A DNA stretch of 64,000 nt from Rallus limicola. Taxonomy: Eukaryota; Chordata; Aves; Gruiformes; Rallidae. The DNA lies in the NCBI GenBank assembly GCA_022605955.1, contig JAKCOZ010000011.1, forward strand, positions 4,150,537-4,214,536, written 5' to 3'. Positions 1 through 12,487 of this stretch are shown here, one piece after another (position 1 is the first letter of the stretch; each line of letters opens with the position of its first letter). The position numbers were made by a program, and so were the translations under genes. The notes beneath the pieces are model-generated. The model was given only the letters and a program-made list of their open reading frames with translations. It ran no database searches and was not told the DNA's origin.

Positions 1-2299
1 AGCTGACTTTAAAAGATGGGAGAATCTCTTTTGTCTTCTTTCTGCTTCAAAGACTGGGAAATTTTGGGTGATCTCATACCATGAACCCTTCCCCATCCTG
101 GAGCTTTCTCCTGGAAGCCAGAACACCTAATGATATGGTCTAAGAGTGGGTGCAAAGGGTACAGCCTTGGGGAGGAGGACAAAGCCCTTCCTCTGGTTTC
201 TTTTTTGTTAGTTCCTTCTCATGTGGGCTGTGTGCAGGGGGCTGGGGTGTTGAGACAGGAGAAGGATAAACCCACGCTGGGCTCTTGACAGCATCAGTCA
301 TGCATTCCCAATTAAAATAACCAATACTGCTAACACAATAGAAATACAAGGAGTGATGCCCATGGAGGGCAGGGATCTGAGAGGGCCTGGGGGGCATCTC
401 TGTTTACTTCAGAAGGAGCCAGCATTGCTCTTCACTTAGACTCCTCACTTAAGTGTCTAAGGGTGATGAATTTGGACCTATGTGTGTGTCTATACCCCTG
501 CTTTCCATCTGTGAGATGGGGAAAGCACTTTCTTGTCTAATAAGGATTCTGGGGTGATAATTGTATCAAGACCTGTGTGATGACATAGTTTCACAGCTGG
601 CTTTGGAAGGCAAGGAGTCACTAGTTGAAACTTGTTGCTGACCTCTGATTTCAAGGTGAGAAATAAAATCAGGGTGTTTTCCCTGGAAGCTTTAGACACA
701 CTTGGGCACCCTTTGCAGTCAAAGGAGGCTCCTTGGGAGCAATCTGACATTGCAGAGCTTCCCAGGAGATGACACTGGTCCTCTAGCCTGTGCTGACCCA
801 CTGAGATGCTACAGTCCTTCCTCAGCACTCCCTGTGCTCAGGTTTCCCTTGTGAACTGGGAGATCTGGCCAACACAAATTGTCCCACCCTTGTGAACCAA
901 CCTCCTTTTTTTGGGGGGGGGAAGATGTTCCTGAAAACCACACACCCCCTTTGGTTTGCCTGAGCACACGTGCTCTAAAGGGATGCTTCGGTGCTACGGC
1001 TGCTGGCCACATCCAGGCAGCACGGTCTGATTCCTGGGAACTTGGTGGTGAGTGTAGAGTCCTGTTTGGACCACACAAGCACCAGACCCCTCTACCCTTC
1101 CCTTTTCCATCCTTGCCATCTCTTGGCCTGCCCAGTGTTCCCTACATTCCCTTATGATGCACAATCCCAGATGTGTGGTGCTGGCTCTTGCTTGTATTCC
1201 ATAGGCTGAGCCATAAATATCATCAATTCCCATGCTGCAGGAGAAGACATTGCATTTAAATCAAATCAAATCTGAGATATTACCTTCAGCAAAGAAGCAG
1301 TTGGTCTTTGTCCTCCTCTCCTTGGTGGCTCCGTGGCACCCCAGGGGTGTTATCAGGGCTGGCATCTTCAGCAAGGGGTGTTTTCCTTCTCTTTTAAGTT
1401 TTCCCCAAGGAAGCAGGAGCTGGTGTGGTCAGAAATGCTGTCCAGCAAGCAGCCTATGCCTGGGGGGTGCCGAAAAAGTCTCTTAGCAAAGGCTGAGGCT
1501 AAAAAAGCACTTGAAGCAGCTTAAACTACTGACCCCTCTGGGTGAGTGCAAGCATGTAGGGGGAGGTGGGACATTCCCCCTCTCCTCCATATCACTGTTT
1601 TTTCATTTCAATAACAATCACATCAAATTCCCTTCCCCTCACTCGGCTTTATACCTTCTGGGCTCATTTCCTCCACTTTGCCTTAGCATCCTTATAAATC
1701 CCTGGCTGTCTCTGTTAATTGCTAAGGGCTTTCCACCTGTATCCCTGTCTCATCCCTCCCTGGGGCAGACCAGCCTTCTGCCACCCCAGTGGCTCAGGTT
1801 GCCCGTTGGCTCTTCTCATGCATCTTCCTTGCCTCTCTTCCCCTCCCTGCCTTGCTCTACCCCTAAGATGCTCACCCAGCATCTCCGTGTGTTCCCTGCC
1901 CTGGCAAGCTGTCACGGTCCCTTTTGTATTGCCTACACCCCAGGGCCAGCCCACCCCATCGCCCTGTCTTCCCCACCTGCCCGTGTCCTTTACAGCCTGC
2001 GGCCATTCCTGTCCCTCCTGTCCACCTCAATCACCCCTCTGACAGCGGCACGTTGAGTGACACTGCTTCAGCTGTCCCATGCTGGGAGGGCACGTTCTTC
2101 ATTTCATCCCTTTTTTTCAATGCTGCAGCTCGGTCCTGTCAAAAAGAAACCCCCCAAAACCCCAAGAACCAACAAAAATGTCTGAGAATAAAGGCATTTA
2201 TTACATCAGTTTAATGTTTTAAAAGCCAGAGGGCTGCTGCTGCAGGAGGAGGAGGAGCAGCAGAGCTGGATCTGGGCTGGATCTGATGCTGCCAGGACA
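1..2299. other. No gene recognised
   Basis: C/T-rich DNA around 1560-2060 leaves frames open on both strands, but these are compositional. No splice-bounded coding block and no repeat that I recognise. Confidence 0.7.
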
Positions 2300-2505
2300 G
2301 GCTCAGATTAGATGTTAGGGAAAAGTTCTTCCCTGGCAGAGTTGTGGGGCTGTGGCCCAGGCTGCCCAGGGAGGGGGCTGAGTCCCCATCCCTGGGTGTG
2401 TTTAACAGATGGGGAGATGAGGTACTCAGGGATATGGTTTAGCACAGGATAGGGACTGTTGGACTTGAAGATCTTAAGGGTCTTTTCCAACCTTGTGATT
2501 CTGTG
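2300..2505 (+). mobile_element. CR1 fragment, group D
   Basis: 3' end only, from the CCCTGGCAGAGTTGTGG block to TTGTGATTCTGTGA. Confidence 0.9.
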
Positions 2506-3796
2506 AAATCCTGGTGGGGCTCTTGAGTTAGTAGAGGTGGTTGGGCACGATGGGAGGAGCTGGGCTTTTTTGCAAGTGTTGGGGCTTTGCAAAGCGGGGG
2601 CCTGAGCCCAACCAGCTCCACTTGTCACGCTGGTACAGCCAGGGATATAAACTGTCCCCTGGGCCCTTCTCACCCCTGGGTCTTCAGAAGCACCCATGAG
2701 GTTGCCTCTCCTTTTCTTCTCCATCTGTTTGAAAAAAAATAGCACCCCTGAAAGACTGGAAATGAATCCTTTTGTATGGGTGGGTGTTTGACCCATGTCC
2801 TGCCTGGCAGATAATATTAATGGGGTGTCTGAGTGCCTCAGAGTGCCTCTCAGGTCCTCATCTCACCCCGGGAGCAGGAAATGCTATTGACATTTTGCTT
2901 TATGGCTGGGAAACCGAGGCAGGGGGTGACATGCTCAAGTTCTTGGAAGGAGTACTTAAAGGCACACGAAGTACTTAAAAAATTACAGCCTTTAGAGCTA
3001 CCTCCAAGCTAGTGAATTAAAATGACTGGCAGAGTTCCCTGGCTCGGATGCCAAATGATCCATATTGGCATTATTAATGCCTTTTAACCTCCAAAACAGG
3101 GTTGCTGCACCCAGCTGCCTGATTGGAAGTGTCTTAGGCCATGCAAAGTCCTGAAATGTACCTGGAAAATGCTGGGAGAGAGTAGTCATCTCAGCCAAAC
3201 CCATGCCGAGGATGTTCCTGGAGCGAGGATGGTTAAGGTCCTGCACCCAGCAGCATTACCCTGTCCTGTTTCACTTACCATAGGACATTGCTCTCTCAGA
3301 CAGTCCTATTGCAAGCTGTCTTTCACCACAGGGCCTGCTCCCTGGTGAGCATCCTAACCCATCTCACACCTTCTTTTATCTTAGGTGAGTGTTCAAACCT
3401 CTGGAAGAGACGGTCACTCTGGTTTCAACATCAAAAGTTTCCCTGCTAAAAAAGGCTGAGAGCACTTCAAAAGTATTTTTTCCCCATGGAAGAAATTAAA
3501 CCTTGAAGTTCTGGCCTGAAGTGGGAGAAAAATAACATAAAGAGTTCTTTTCTGCTTTTGGTTTGTAGGAGGTTGGTAAGGAGAAGAGCGACAGGTTTAC
3601 TTTGCACTTTGTTTCTTTAACTCTGAGAAAGTCGGGGATGTTTCCCAGTGCCAGCGTAAGGGGAAAAGGAAAGGGGAAAAAAAAGGGAAAAAAGTGTGAA
3701 ACTAAGGTAACTCCCTTAAGGAGATGCATGCACCAGTCCTGTCTTATCTGCTACGACCCTGGCCCCTAGCTCCATGGTAAACAACTGTAATTTTAC

Positions 3797-4186
3797 GAGG
3801 AAAGGCTGAGTGACTTGGGGCTGTTCAGCCTTGTTCAGCCTTGAGAAAAGAAGCCTGATCAATGGTTATCAATATCTGAAGGGTGGGACATAGGGGGAAA
3901 TGGGCAGCCTCTTCTCAGTGTCTGTGGGGACAGGACAAGGGGCAATGACTGCAAGTTGGAGCACAGGGAGTTCCCCACCAATCTGGGGAAAAACTTCTTC
4001 CCAGTGAGGGTGAGGGAGCCCTGGGACAGGCTGCCCAGGGGGGTGTGGAGTCTCCTTCTCTGGAGAGATTCCAGCCCCGTCTGGACACCGACCTGTGTGC
4101 CCTGTCCTAGGGACCCTGCTTTGGCAGAGGGTTGGACCTGATGATCTCTGGAGGTCCCTTCCAACCCGTACAGCTCTGTGATTCAT
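3797..4186 (+). mobile_element. CR1 fragment, group B
   Basis: Starts near AGGAAAGGCTGAGTG, ends in CAGCTCTGTGATTC. Contains a 10-bp duplication TTCAGCCTTG near its start. Confidence 0.92.
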
Positions 4187-4206
4187 CAATTCTTCCTGTG
4201 TTTCTT

Positions 4207-4255
4207 CAAAGGTAGATGGTCTTTAGACGTCCCTTCCAACTCCTGCTGTTCTGTG
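4207..4255 (+). mobile_element. Short CR1 3' tail
   Basis: About 50 bases like the last part of a CR1 (ACGTCCCTTCCAACTCC...TTCTGTGAT). Too short to group. Confidence 0.5.
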
Positions 4256-4360
4256 ATTTTGTATAGTCCTTAGCAAAGCAAAGTACTCTATTTAATCATA
4301 AATTAAGCAGTGTCTAATCCAAACACATTTCTGCCCTTGTAAACTACAGGTATCAAGAGA

Positions 4361-4770
4361 GATGGAGACAGGCTGAGGGAGTTCGGCTTGTTGAGCCTGG
4401 AGAAGGCTCCCGGGACACCTTATAGCAGGCTTCTAGTACCTAAAAGGGACTTATAAAAAAAGATTGGGCCAGACTTTTTAGTAGGATCTGTGGCAATAAG
4501 ACAAGGGGTAATGTTTTAAACCTAAAAGTGGGGAGATTCAGGCTAGATATAAGAAAGAAATTGTTCACATTGAGGGAGGTGAAACACTGGGGTAAGTTGC
4601 CCAGAGAGGTGGTAGATGCCTCATCGGTGGAAACATTCAAGATCAGGTTGGTCTGGGCTCTGAGCAACCTGATCTAGTTGAAGATGAACCTGCTTATTGC
4701 AGGAGGGGTGGACTAGATGACCTTTAAAGGTCCCTTGTAACGCAAAGCGTTCTATGGTTCTGTGACTCTA
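4361..4770 (+). mobile_element. CR1 fragment, group A
   Basis: From AGATGGAGACAGGCTGAGGG to TTCTATGGTTCTGTGA. More diverged than the group C and D copies. Confidence 0.9.
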
Positions 4771-6179
4771 GGAACTTTCCATTCCACTGTTTGCAACATC
4801 GCTGTAGTGGTGTTAGAGCTGTGACACAGGAAACATGCTCCTTGTGAGGAGACCTGGAAAAGCTTGATGGTTTTACCAGGGTGCTGGAGACAACATGTCT
4901 CTGCCCTCCCTTTCTCTGAAAGTTTTAGCTGAATCGGGTTGATGGGAGCACGGGTGCAAGGGCACCATGGAAAGGATGGAAAAGGGACAACAGTACATCC
5001 TGTGCGTGCCAGCTGTAAGAGGTCACAGGGGGGAGGACATGACAGGGAGGGGAGCCCCTCATGCCTCAGTTTACCCACTTGAAGAAGAGGAAGACGATAT
5101 TTGCCCTTTGGCTGTTTATCCATGTTTGGCATTAATAACCTTGCCATGGAAAGATGATGTTTGGGCAGCTGGGGGCTGACGTTCTCCCCCTAACAGCCTG
5201 AGTAGATGCCTGGCAGATTTTGGGCACCTCAAAGCTGATCCTGGGAGCGGGATCTGGTGTCGGTGGAGCGTGACAGTGCTCAGAGGCAGTGCTGGGTTTC
5301 ATGAAGATGCCGGGACAGCAGCTGGGTGCAAGGTTGTGCAAACTGGGTGTAGGACTTGTGCGTCTGCATGGAAGCTGCAGAAAGTGGATGTTTACTACTT
5401 AGAGCCACTGCTACACCTTGTAGTGATATTGGGAAGAGCAGTTTAGCTCAGGGACCCCACATGGGTGTGGTCAGGAGATTAACCCTGGCTGGCCTGAATT
5501 TCCTCTAAATTGAATGTGATTTTTTGTAAAAATTATTTTTCTCCCCAGAGTAATAACCCATATGGCATAAACTGCCCAAACTTCCTTTTTCACTTTATTT
5601 TTCTGCAACACTTCAAGTTTCTTTGGAGCCTGGGGAAAACCCATCCTCCACAGTGCTCCATTGTGATTACCATTCATTCACAAAGTAATTGATGTGATGG
5701 GCAATTGACAAACTTGCCAGGCAACTGTTGTAAGCATCGTCTGGCTCAGAGTTCAACAAACAAGTTTTGGCAATGTCTAGCCCATCAGGAGACTCAAGGG
5801 GGGGTTGTGAAGCCACTCAGCCTTGGATTGCCTTGAGGCCACATCTCTGCAGAGACAATTAATGGGGAGCTGTGTAGGTAGCTCAGGCTTGAGATGTCCT
5901 GTAAACCCAGACTAAACAGGGCAGAGCGTAATACAAGGAACCCAAACCTGGGGTGAGCCTCCAATCCCTTCAACAAACACTGAGGGTCCATCAAGCCGTT
6001 ATTGAGTTGCCTGGCAGCAAGATAAAGGCAAGCCAATGGGTCTCCATTTGGCTTCAATGGGCCCAGACAATGCAGCAGACAGGGCGTGAGATAAGGGGGA
6101 CAGGGCTAATGACAGACACTGGAGGGAAGGTGGCATTGTCCAGTCACAGCACAGTCCTGCCCACTGTCACCAGATCAGG

Positions 6180-6540
6180 CATAAAAGCAAATATCCCCCT
6201 TCGGATTGGGTCTGAGAGGGGGGAGCCGCTTCTGCAGCTCTGCGAGGAGACCCTTCCCCGTTCCAGGATGGCGGCTGAGGGGCCGTGCTGAGAGCCCTGA
6301 CCTGGAGAGCTGGGTGAGTGAAGGCTGGATGTGCTTCGAGCCTGTAGTGATTGACTCACACACGTGTCGTGCTCCGTGCGCGTGTGACCATATGTCCCAG
6401 GGACCGGCTGCGGTTGTGACACGGAGCCTTGTGACGTCACTTTGTTGCAGTTCGCGACACCGCATGTCGTGACTGCTGTGTTGGCAGTAGCGCGTCTTGT
6501 GACTCTCTCGTGGTTGTGATAGGCGCAGCCGCACCTCTAA
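6180..6540 (+). promoter_or_regulatory. Small CpG-dense patch; candidate promoter and first exon (6210-6313)
   Basis: I count about 25 CpG in 360 bp, while flanking DNA is nearly free of CpG. It holds a TATA-like CATAAAAG (6180-6187), a short ORF starting AGGATGGCGG (6268-6291, 7 codons), a consensus 5' splice site TGG|GTGAGTG after 6313, a perfect CRE TGACGTCA (6432-6439) and several TTGTGAC/CGTGAC words. An HNF1-like GTTAATTATTATT lies at 6644. It could be the non-coding first exon and promoter of PKHD1, 19 kb before exon 2, or another transcript's. No direct link to exon 2 is visible. Confidence 0.4.
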
Positions 6541-6670
6541 CCTGCCACAGGGCATTTCTCCTGTGTGCCCATCAGACCTGCAGCAGGGACGGGCTGAACC
6601 TGCACGAGGGGTTTAAATACATTATGCTTAATTTTTATTATTTGTTAATTATTATTATCTTATTTTTGAG

Positions 6671-7209
6671 GCCCCAGCTGGAGTCCTGTGTCCAGAGCTG
6701 GGGCCCCAACACAAGAAAGATGTGGGACTGTTGGAGAGGGGTCAGAGGAGGCCACGAAGATGGTCTGAGGGCTGGAGCAGCTCCCCTATGAGGAGATGCT
6801 GAGGGAGCTGGGCTGGGTCAGCCTGGAGAAGAGAAGGCTGCGGGGGGGCCTCATTGCAGCCTGCCCGGCCCTGAAGGGAGCAGAGGAACAGGAGGGGAAT
6901 GGGCTTGTTCAAAGGGCAGAGACTGGCAGGACAAGGGGGCTGGAGTGAAGCTGGAGGAGGGAAGGGTTAGAGGAGAGATTAGGGGGAAGTTCTTTTCAGA
7001 GAGAGTGGTGAGGGGCTGGAAGGGGCTGCCCAGAGAGGGGGTGGGTGCCCCATCCCTGGGGGTGTTGAAGGCCAGGTTGGCTGGCGCCCTGGGCAACCTT
7101 GTGTAGCTCCAGGCCTGGTGGTGGTTGGTGGCTCTGCCTGTGGCAGGGGAGTTGGAACTCTGTGATCCTTGGGGTCCCTTCCAACCCAGACCATTCTATG
7201 ATTCTGTGA
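6671..7209 (+). mobile_element. CR1 fragment, group C, one of the longer copies
   Basis: From CCCCAGCTGGAGTCCTGTG to CCATTCTATGATTCTGTGA. Includes the broken ORF2 C-terminal stretch. It begins about 130 bp after the CpG-dense patch. Confidence 0.93.
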
Positions 7210-8885
7210 TTATTTTTAAAACCCTGCAGTTGAGTGTCTTTCCATCACACGTCCCTCTTGCAGCACGTGAACTGCTGCAACATCAGTCAAGAACAGGCTC
7301 ATTTCCGTGTAAGGTGTCCAGCCTCAACAGAAGTTAGTGTAGCCATCACTAGAGAAAGGCATTTGTCTAATTTATGTAAAAAGACCTAACCTAACCCTTC
7401 TCTATGGGGATTGCATCCAATCATGTCTTTAATGGCAAAACACCTCTTCTCTACACTGTCTCTCTAGGTTTATCCAGGTGATTGGCAGGGCGAATGTGAT
7501 CACTGAAAGGTTTCATTAACATTGGAGCTCCTCACAAGTGGATGGAGGGGTTGGGGTGGGGAGACAAGTACAGACCACGTGAGATGAAAAGCTGTAGTGA
7601 TATCAGCTTCTGCTGTGGCAGGAAAATGAACAGAGTCAAAATGTTCTGTGAGGTGGCTGTGTTTGAGCTGCTAAACCAAGCAGAGTCACACTGTGCTTTG
7701 TCCTGTACTGGGACAGCATCCAGAATGCTGGAGGCTGGGTTAGGGGACTGGGTAGGAGGTTCAACCTGGTCCCTTCTGTGCTGATGATGGAAATCTAAAA
7801 CCTGGATCTCCTGGCAATTTTGTATGGTAGTTCTGGCATTCCTGGCTGATGCCACTTGATTTTTCTTTGCCATTGTAACCTTGTAATACCTACCATCATA
7901 TTAATTCTTCCCTGGCAGAGTTGTGGGGCTGTGGCACAGGCTGCCCAGGGAGATGGTTGAGTCCCCACCCCTGGGTGTGTTTAAAAACTGGGTAGACGAG
8001 GTACTTAGGGATATGGTTTAGCTTAGGACAGGAATAGTTGGACCTGATGATCTTAAAGGTCTTTTTCAGCCTTGTGATTCTGTGATAGCTTGGCTGGCTG
8101 GAGGAAAGCAATCAGCAGTGGTTGATGTTCTCATGACTAGTGACAAATTTCTTGGGTTTTTTTCCATCCTGGTCTTCACTAGCAACTAGTTCTTCAGGAT
8201 CCCTTCACTGAAGGTCCTCTAAGTGCAAGGTCAATACTGGTGCCATTTATTTTGCACAGTAGTTTGTAGCTTTACTCATGCTCCAGATAACCCTTTGTAA
8301 TTGGTGCTGCAGTGAACCAAGAACCATTGACTTTTTAAATTTTCATCATTGCTGTAAAGTCCCTGTTAGAGTGAGATAGAGAGGAATTACAGTTAGCCAC
8401 ACAAAGTTAATCTCTCTGGGTTTGCTTCAATGGTAGTGAAGAGATTGACTGTTGTCTCTGTATGTTCCCTGAAGGGCTGCAAAGAGGATGGAGGGGAACA
8501 AGTCATCTGCCTCTCTGGCTTTGCCTTCATTCATACTGCCTGGGTAAAAGTGGCTAGGAACAAGGAAAGTTGTGGTGCCTCACACCTGCTTGCATATTTG
8601 TGGGGGGTGGAAAAGAGCAGATGTCCAGAGCTGCCAATTCTGGGAGTCCTGAAGGAATGCAGGGCCTGTGACAGCTGATTGAGCTGGAGAGGGTTTGGGT
8701 GGGGGAGCGTGCCTGCACGCTGCCTGGCAGAGTAGGTGATGAAGAAGGGGGGTGGAAAGTTGGCCTAGACTCCAGAATTAAAAAGGCTGTTTGAACCTGG
8801 AACACTTATGGCCTGGATGAAGAAATTAAGTCCTGTCCCCTTGGAAGACACCCAGTCTTAGAGTCTATGCTTGATTTTGAGTATA
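7210..8885. other. Non-coding
   Basis: Apart from the CR1 at 7905-8086 nothing is recognisable. Confidence 0.65.
7905..8086 (+). mobile_element. CR1 fragment, group D
   Basis: Last 180 bases only, TTCTTCCCTGGCAGAG to TTGTGATTCTGTGA. Confidence 0.9.
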
Positions 8886-9870
8886 TGTCCAGTTCTGGGC
8901 CTCTCACCATAAGAAGGACATGGAGGTCCTGGAGCGAGTCCAGAGAAGGGCAACCAGGCTAGGGAAGGGGCTGGAGGGAAAATCCTCTGATGCAGGAGCA
9001 GGTTTTCCCTGTAAAAGCAGCCTCCCTTTTCCAGGCACCATGAGAACTGCATCATTCATGAAAGAAATGCTGCTGCAGAATCCATTCAACAAGGTGCAAG
9101 AGGCAACTTGCAGTCTAAAGAGCCTCCTGAAGCTTACAGGAGACAAGGATACATTAGTATTGATAAATGAACAGTGTCAGGCACAAGAGTCTGTCTGCTT
9201 ATGCTGTTAAATTTTAGAGCTCTCTTTGCCCAGTTTGGGGCTCAGGTCAGCTGATCTACCTTTCCAATCAGCATCTATATATGACCAAAGACAAATGCAT
9301 TGCCCAGAGTCACCAGGCAGCTTGGAAATGGCTATCTAGTTTTGGAGGCTAAAGAGTTGAACAGGACAGATGTGGTCAGGACAGAGCAAAACTCTCTGGC
9401 CCTGCCTGATTATGACATGATCTACCAGCAATCCTGGCAGACTGGGGATGTTCCACTCAACTGGAGGCTGGCAAAAAAATAATCCTGTGAGGAGCAGCTG
9501 AGGGAGCTGGGGGTGTTGAGCCTGGAGAAGAGGAGGCTGAGGGGAGACCTTCTCCCCCCCTCTCCTGCCCTGCCAGGAGGGTGCAGAGAGGTGGGCGCTG
9601 GTCTCTTCAGCCAGGGGCCAGGAGCTGGGACAAGGGGCAATGGGCTCAAGCTGTGCCAGGGCAGGGTCAGCTCAGCTGGGAGGGCAAAGTTCTTCCCTGG
9701 CAGAGTTGTGGGGCTGTGGCCCAGGCTGCCCAGGGAGGGGGCTGAGTCCCCACCCCTGGGTGTGTTTAACAGCTGGGGAGATGAGGTACTCAGGGGTATG
9801 GTTTAGCACAGGACAGGAATGGTTGGACTTGATGAGCTTAAAGGTCTTTTCCAACCTTGTGATTCTGTGA
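8886..9870 (+). mobile_element. CR1, group D, split by the 490-bp insert
   Basis: CR1 blocks at 8886-8990 and 9491-9870 are contiguous in other group D copies (compare 22917-23393) and are separated here by the insert. The 3' block keeps the ORF2 C-terminal remnant in an open frame (9513-9806). Confidence 0.9.
8991..9490 (+). mobile_element. 490-bp non-CR1 insert inside a CR1, with 10-bp flanking repeat
   Basis: The host CR1 is interrupted after AATCCTCTGA (8981-8990) and resumes after AATCCTGTGA (9481-9490); these are a 9/10 direct repeat and look like a target duplication. The insert ends in an A-run (GCAAAAAAAT). Its 3' part is an open frame of 60 codons (9300-9482) ending [18 protein letters not shown], which resembles the 'SWRTGEVP.DWR' segment of CR1-type reverse transcriptases. 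The rest I do not recognise. An inverted copy is at 39387-39873. Confidence 0.75.
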
Positions 9871-11187
9871 TATGTTTTCTGGATTGGTTGATGGGAAGAT
9901 CAGTTTGCTGACCTATGTGCACTGCCAACGGATATCAGTCCAGTTCCAGGAATCCAATCTTCAACTCCAATAGCCCCTTGCACAATTGCTAAGAGACAGA
10001 GAGCATGGGAGGTGAGTGTAATCTCCAGAAAAAGGTCAAGAAATAGCCTGGGTTACACCCAATATTCAGTGAATCTCCTAACAAAATTCTCCTTGATACA
10101 CTGGTTTTGTAGACATCTGAGTAGGCTTCCATTGAGTGGGTTTGAACAGAGCAACAGCTGCAGGAGGCCTTCAGCTCCCCCAGCAATGGCAGTGACTCGT
10201 GTGGCAAGTGCTCCCTGTTTCCTGTGTTAGAGGTTCCCCAGTCTAAGGGATCTGGAATATTATTAGCTGTGTCATCAGCTTGATATTCTATCATGATGCC
10301 TTTTGGCCCACTTAGTTCTTGTGAAATTAAGGTTCAAACATACAAAGACTACAATGAGTTGTGCAAACAGTATCATGCTGTCCAGCTGTGGGCACAGACA
10401 TGCTAAAGGCAGATTGTAAAATTCGTAATAATGTAGAACATAATCAGGATGTTATCTCATTGTGGTGTTGGACCAATGAGAGGGAAATGGCTAATGAGAC
10501 ATTTATCACCTTCACAGACTCAGTGACAATCCAAGATGTCATTAATCTTATATTATTCCTGCTGTTATCCTTATTGCTAGATAAACTCTGAAGACATTCA
10601 GTGAATTACCCAGGGTCCCTTGTAAATATGGGACAGATCTACCTGGGCCACAGGTAGATGATCCACCTTTTAGGACACCTAGTCTGGATTAGTGCAGTTG
10701 GCACTTTAGGTCTCCGGTTACTTTCTGAGAGCTAGGAATATAGAGATTTCTGAGGCCATCCAGGAGTAAAGGTGAGTCATGGAAGGCTGCTAGGAAAGCA
10801 ATGGCCTGAATTTCTTTGCTCCTCTTACCTGATGAAGTTCAGTTCTAGGGAGGCTGCCCTGACACTTGGCCAAGGACTCATTGCAGCAGGACTGCATTTT
10901 CTAGCCTATTCTGTCAGGTTTTTGGAAAATAGACCACAGACAGACACACATGTGGATTAAATTAACCTGTGCATCTTTGTTTTTCCTGAAGTCAGAGTGT
11001 GGAATTTGCTCTCCCTGACTGCCAGAGGATGGGAAAACCCTCTCTTTAAATTCCAAGTAATTTCAAGGCTCCATCCAGCATTTATCCTTATATAATTCTT
11101 TCCTCCCCTCCCCATCTTTGCATCTACAAGGAGCAAGTGTCCAGTGTTCCTTGGGATCTATGGGAGGTCACAGCACATCTGAGAAGA

Positions 11188-11520
11188 TCATAAAATCACA
11201 GAATCTCCTGAGTTGGAAGGTACCTATAAGGACCATCCAGTCCAGCTCCTGGCTCCACACAGGCCCAGCCAAGTCAGAGATGGCACTGAGGGCATCCTCC
11301 AGACGCTTCTTGACCTCAGCCCAGCTCGGGGCTGTGACCCCTTCCCTGGGGAGCCTGTGCCAGTGCCTGGCCCCCCTCTCAGTACAGAACCTCTTCCTAA
11401 TATCCAGCCTAAATCTCTCCTGTTATAGCTTCATGCTCTTCTATTGGGTTCTGTCCCTGGTCCTCAAGGAGAGGAGATTGGCGCCTGCCCCTTTGCTCTC
11501 CCTGGTCAGGAAGCCATGGT
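11188..11520 (-). mobile_element. CR1 fragment, group E
   Basis: Antisense; begins with ATCATAAAATCACAGAATC and GAGTTGGAAGGTACCTATAA, a distinct subfamily. Confidence 0.88.
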
Positions 11521-12487
11521 CCTGAAGCCCAAAACACAAACCCAAAGTCCCTTGGGACAGGCAATTAGCAAATTAGCAGCTTGTGGTGAGAATGCCTCCT
11601 GAGAGCTAATTGAGCTGGATTTATGGGCCTGGGGGTTTAAACGGAGGTAGTGCCAAACTTTGTGTGACTTAAAGAAATAGAGCCCCCACTGTCAGGCCAG
11701 TGATTCGGAGCCCTTGAGGATGCCCTTTGCTGTACCTCCACCCAGGAGCTGGAGGCATCGTCCCTGGTCCCCAGCTGTTGCCCTTGAGGTTTACCCAGCT
11801 GCCACAGGGAGCAGGGGGGAACGAGTGGTGGGGGCTGCAGCCTCGCCAGCTCCTTGGTCCCGCAGCGGGGTCAGAGGTGGACACGTTTGGGCTGAAAGAG
11901 GAACAGGTGGGTAAAAGGCTGACAGTGGGAACACTGACACTTTTATTGTTAACAGCCCTCCCCCTTGTACACACACGTAGGGCACTGGAAGAGGCAAGAC
12001 AGCGACTGTCTGAAATGCATCTGGCCAGGCTGAATGAGCTTTCCCCCAAAACTAAGGGGATCCCCTTGCTTTTGGGGGTGGAACAGTCATTTGTTTTGCA
12101 TTTTAAGCCATGCAGAACTACTAAATTCAAGCATTAACATGTGTGCTTAAGTGAGCGGGCTGTTTAGACCCCTCCCTTCCTCAACCCACCTCGACGCTTT
12201 TGCCCTCTCATTGGCTTCTTCATCAGGTCGATGGGTCTGTGCAGTGGTGGACACAAGGATGTCTGGATTGAAGCTGTGGAGTAACCAGTTATTCAGCTCT
12301 CTGGTAGCACTGAAAGGCCAGGGGAAAAAAAAACCCAACCTTGCTGTGGTTTAACTGAAGTTGTTTTTTGCTGGATTTTTTTGTTTTTATTTTTTAAGGC
12401 TGTGTTGGAAATGGTTTCTTGCTGGTTTCAGGTAGTTTGTGAAAACCCTGGGAACGTCAGGAGAAAAAGCAGAAGGAAATATGACGT

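Larger units (their letters stand above)
2506..6170. other. Non-coding, CR1 pieces only
   Basis: Outside the CR1 copies at 3797-4186, 4207-4255 and 4361-4770 I see only a purine-rich run (about 3655-3695). Confidence 0.65.

Noticed and set aside
1511..2056. 181-codon open frame on the + strand
   Set aside because: Pro/Ser/Leu-rich translation of a C/T-rich region, with overlapping open frames on the other strand and no domain or splice context.
11669..12137. Long open frames on both strands (136 and 153 codons)
   Set aside because: GC-rich composition keeps both strands open. No recognisable domain; not bounded by convincing splice sites.
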